Assembly: GCA_000415505.1 (NCBI GenBank)
Contig: KE354125.1
Coordinates: 1 to 34,169 of the forward strand
Direction: 5' to 3'
Origin: Streptomyces afghaniensis 772
Lineage (GTDB): Bacteria; Actinomycetota; Actinomycetes; Streptomycetales; Streptomycetaceae
Length of the DNA stretch: 34,169 nt
Position numbers and translations under genes: made by a program. The notes under the pieces were generated by a model, which saw only the letters and a program-made list of their open reading frames with translations, did not search any database and had not been told where the DNA came from. Below, in pieces: positions 33,360 through 34,169 of the stretch. Each line of letters starts with the position of its first letter. Within the stretch, counting starts at the first letter, position 1.

Positions 33360-34169
33360 TGGCGCTGGTGTGCCGGGTCGGCTCGGCCCCGGCCGGGTCC
33401 TCGGGCCACGGGTGCTTCGGATACCGCCCGCGCAGCTCCGCCCGCACGGCCTTGTAGCCGTCCTCCCAGAACGAGGCGAGGTCGGCGGTGACGGCCGCCG
33501 GACGCCCGGCCGGGGACAGCAGATGCACGAGCAGCGGCACCCCCGCGACCCTTGGCGACTCCTGGAGCCCGAACATCTCCTGCAGCTTCACCGCCAGTAC
33601 GGGCTGCTCGGGCCGGGAGTAGTCGATGCGGATCCTCGACCCGCTCGGCACGGTGATCCGCTCCGGGGCGAGCTCGTCGAGCCGCCCGGCCTCCCCGGAG
33701 GCCCAGGGCAGCAGCCGCGTGAGCACCTCCCCGGCGTCGATCCGCGCCAGATCGGCCCGCCGACGGGCCCGGCTCAGCTCCGGCTCCAGCCACTCCTCCA
33801 CGCGCGCGTGGAGCGCGTCGTCGGACACGTCGGGCCACGGATCACCGAGGTGCAGCCGCAGAAACGCCAGCCGCTGCCGCAGGACACCGGCCTCCGGCGG
33901 CCACCGCAGCACCCCGAACCCCTCCCGCCGCAGCCCGTCGAGCAGCGCACCGCGTACGAGCCCGGGGTCGGCGTCCCTCAGCGGCCGCACCGCCAACTCC
34001 ACGGCCCCCAGCCGCTCCACCCGCCGCGCCACGACGTCCCCGCCGTCCCACCCGACCTCGTCCCGCTCCTTCAACAACGCGCCGGCCGCGAGCCGGGCCG
34101 TCTCCTCGTCGACGACAGCCCCGAGCTGCACGCGCGCGTGCCCCTTGCCGACGGGCCGGTCGGCCACGG
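33346..34169 (-). CDS. hrpB: ATP-dependent helicase HrpB, C-terminal part (runs off the window)
   Basis: The last 273 residues of a larger protein; the start and the DEAH helicase core lie beyond 34169. The visible part matches the HrpB-specific C-terminal domain: ARLAAGALLKERDEVGWDGG, VARRVERLGAVEL, LRWPPEAGVLRQRLAFLRLH, then ERITVPSGSRIRIDYSRPEQ, VLAVKLQEMFGLQESPRVAG, VPLLVHLLSPAGRPAAVTAD and FWEDGYKAVRAELRGRYPKHPWPEDP. The role of HrpB in actinobacteria is poorly known; it is a DExH-type helicase. It is convergent with the DUF3068 gene. Confidence 0.95.
   Translation of the reverse strand, partial: VADRPVGKGHARVQLGAVVDEETARLAAGALLKERDEVGWDGGDVVARRVERLGAVELAVRPLRDADPGLVRGALLDGLRREGFGVLRWPPEAGVLRQRLAFLRLHLGDPWPDVSDDALHARVEEWLEPELSRARRRADLARIDAGEVLTRLLPWASGEAGRLDELAPERITVPSGSRIRIDYSRPEQPVLAVKLQEMFGLQESPRVAGVPLLVHLLSPAGRPAAVTADLASFWEDGYKAVRAELRGRYPKHPWPEDPAGAEPTRHTSARLRR

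Overview
The window reads as chromosomal DNA of a Streptomyces or very close relative. It has very high G+C with G/C-saturated third codon positions, frequent GTG and TTG starts, leaderless-type promoters (TAGGCT just before an ATG), and actinobacterial families such as SPW_0924, DUF3068, DUF4184 and PdtaR. No prophage, transposase, CRISPR array or rRNA is visible. One tRNA is present.

Layout. 1-6.1 kb: a HExxH/zinc-ribbon protein (-), a GNAT acetyltransferase, an AroQ-type chorismate mutase, a stand-alone receiver protein, aminopeptidase N (pepN) and an NmrA-like NAD(P)-binding protein. 6.1-9.0 kb: a two-gene operon of a DesA-like decarboxylase and a DesB-like lysine/ornithine N-hydroxylase, without desC or desD, behind a striking palindrome pair. 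9.0-13.3 kb: a Tat-exported 5'-nucleotidase (-), a SIMPL-domain protein and pyruvate kinase. 13.3-14.3 kb: an HTH-LAGLIDADG protein gene with two TTA codons, next to a tRNA-Leu(CAA)-like gene that has a short variable loop. 14.3-20.8 kb: a PdtaR-type ANTAR regulator convergent with a complete branched-chain amino-acid ABC transporter operon (livK-H-M-G-F, minus strand). 21.5-25.4 kb: a secreted trypsin-like protease, a hotdog thioesterase with a TetR-like operator, and an FdhF/YdeP molybdopterin oxidoreductase. 25.4-34.2 kb: polA flanked by two different tandem-repeat arrays, a hypothetical protein, a DUF4184 membrane protein, a secreted lytic transglycosylase with a strong terminator, the SPW_0924/DUF3068 pair, and the C-terminal part of the helicase HrpB.

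Five otherwise conserved genes are each broken by a net single-base frame change: the HExxH protein, the DesA-like decarboxylase, the 5'-nucleotidase, livG and the FdhF-like oxidoreductase. Four of the five can be explained by a G/C homopolymer one base too long or too short. I infer that the sequence carries homopolymer errors rather than five independent pseudogenes. I give corrected gene extents instead of the broken pieces.

The most unusual local feature is the pair formed by the class-I-shaped tRNA-Leu(CAA) and the TTA-containing HTH-LAGLIDADG gene, separated by a 13-bp hairpin. Next come the orphan desA/desB operon with its two GAGGTRCCTC palindromes, and the 22-bp tandem array of GTGCGCAC palindromes that starts 9 bp after the polA stop.
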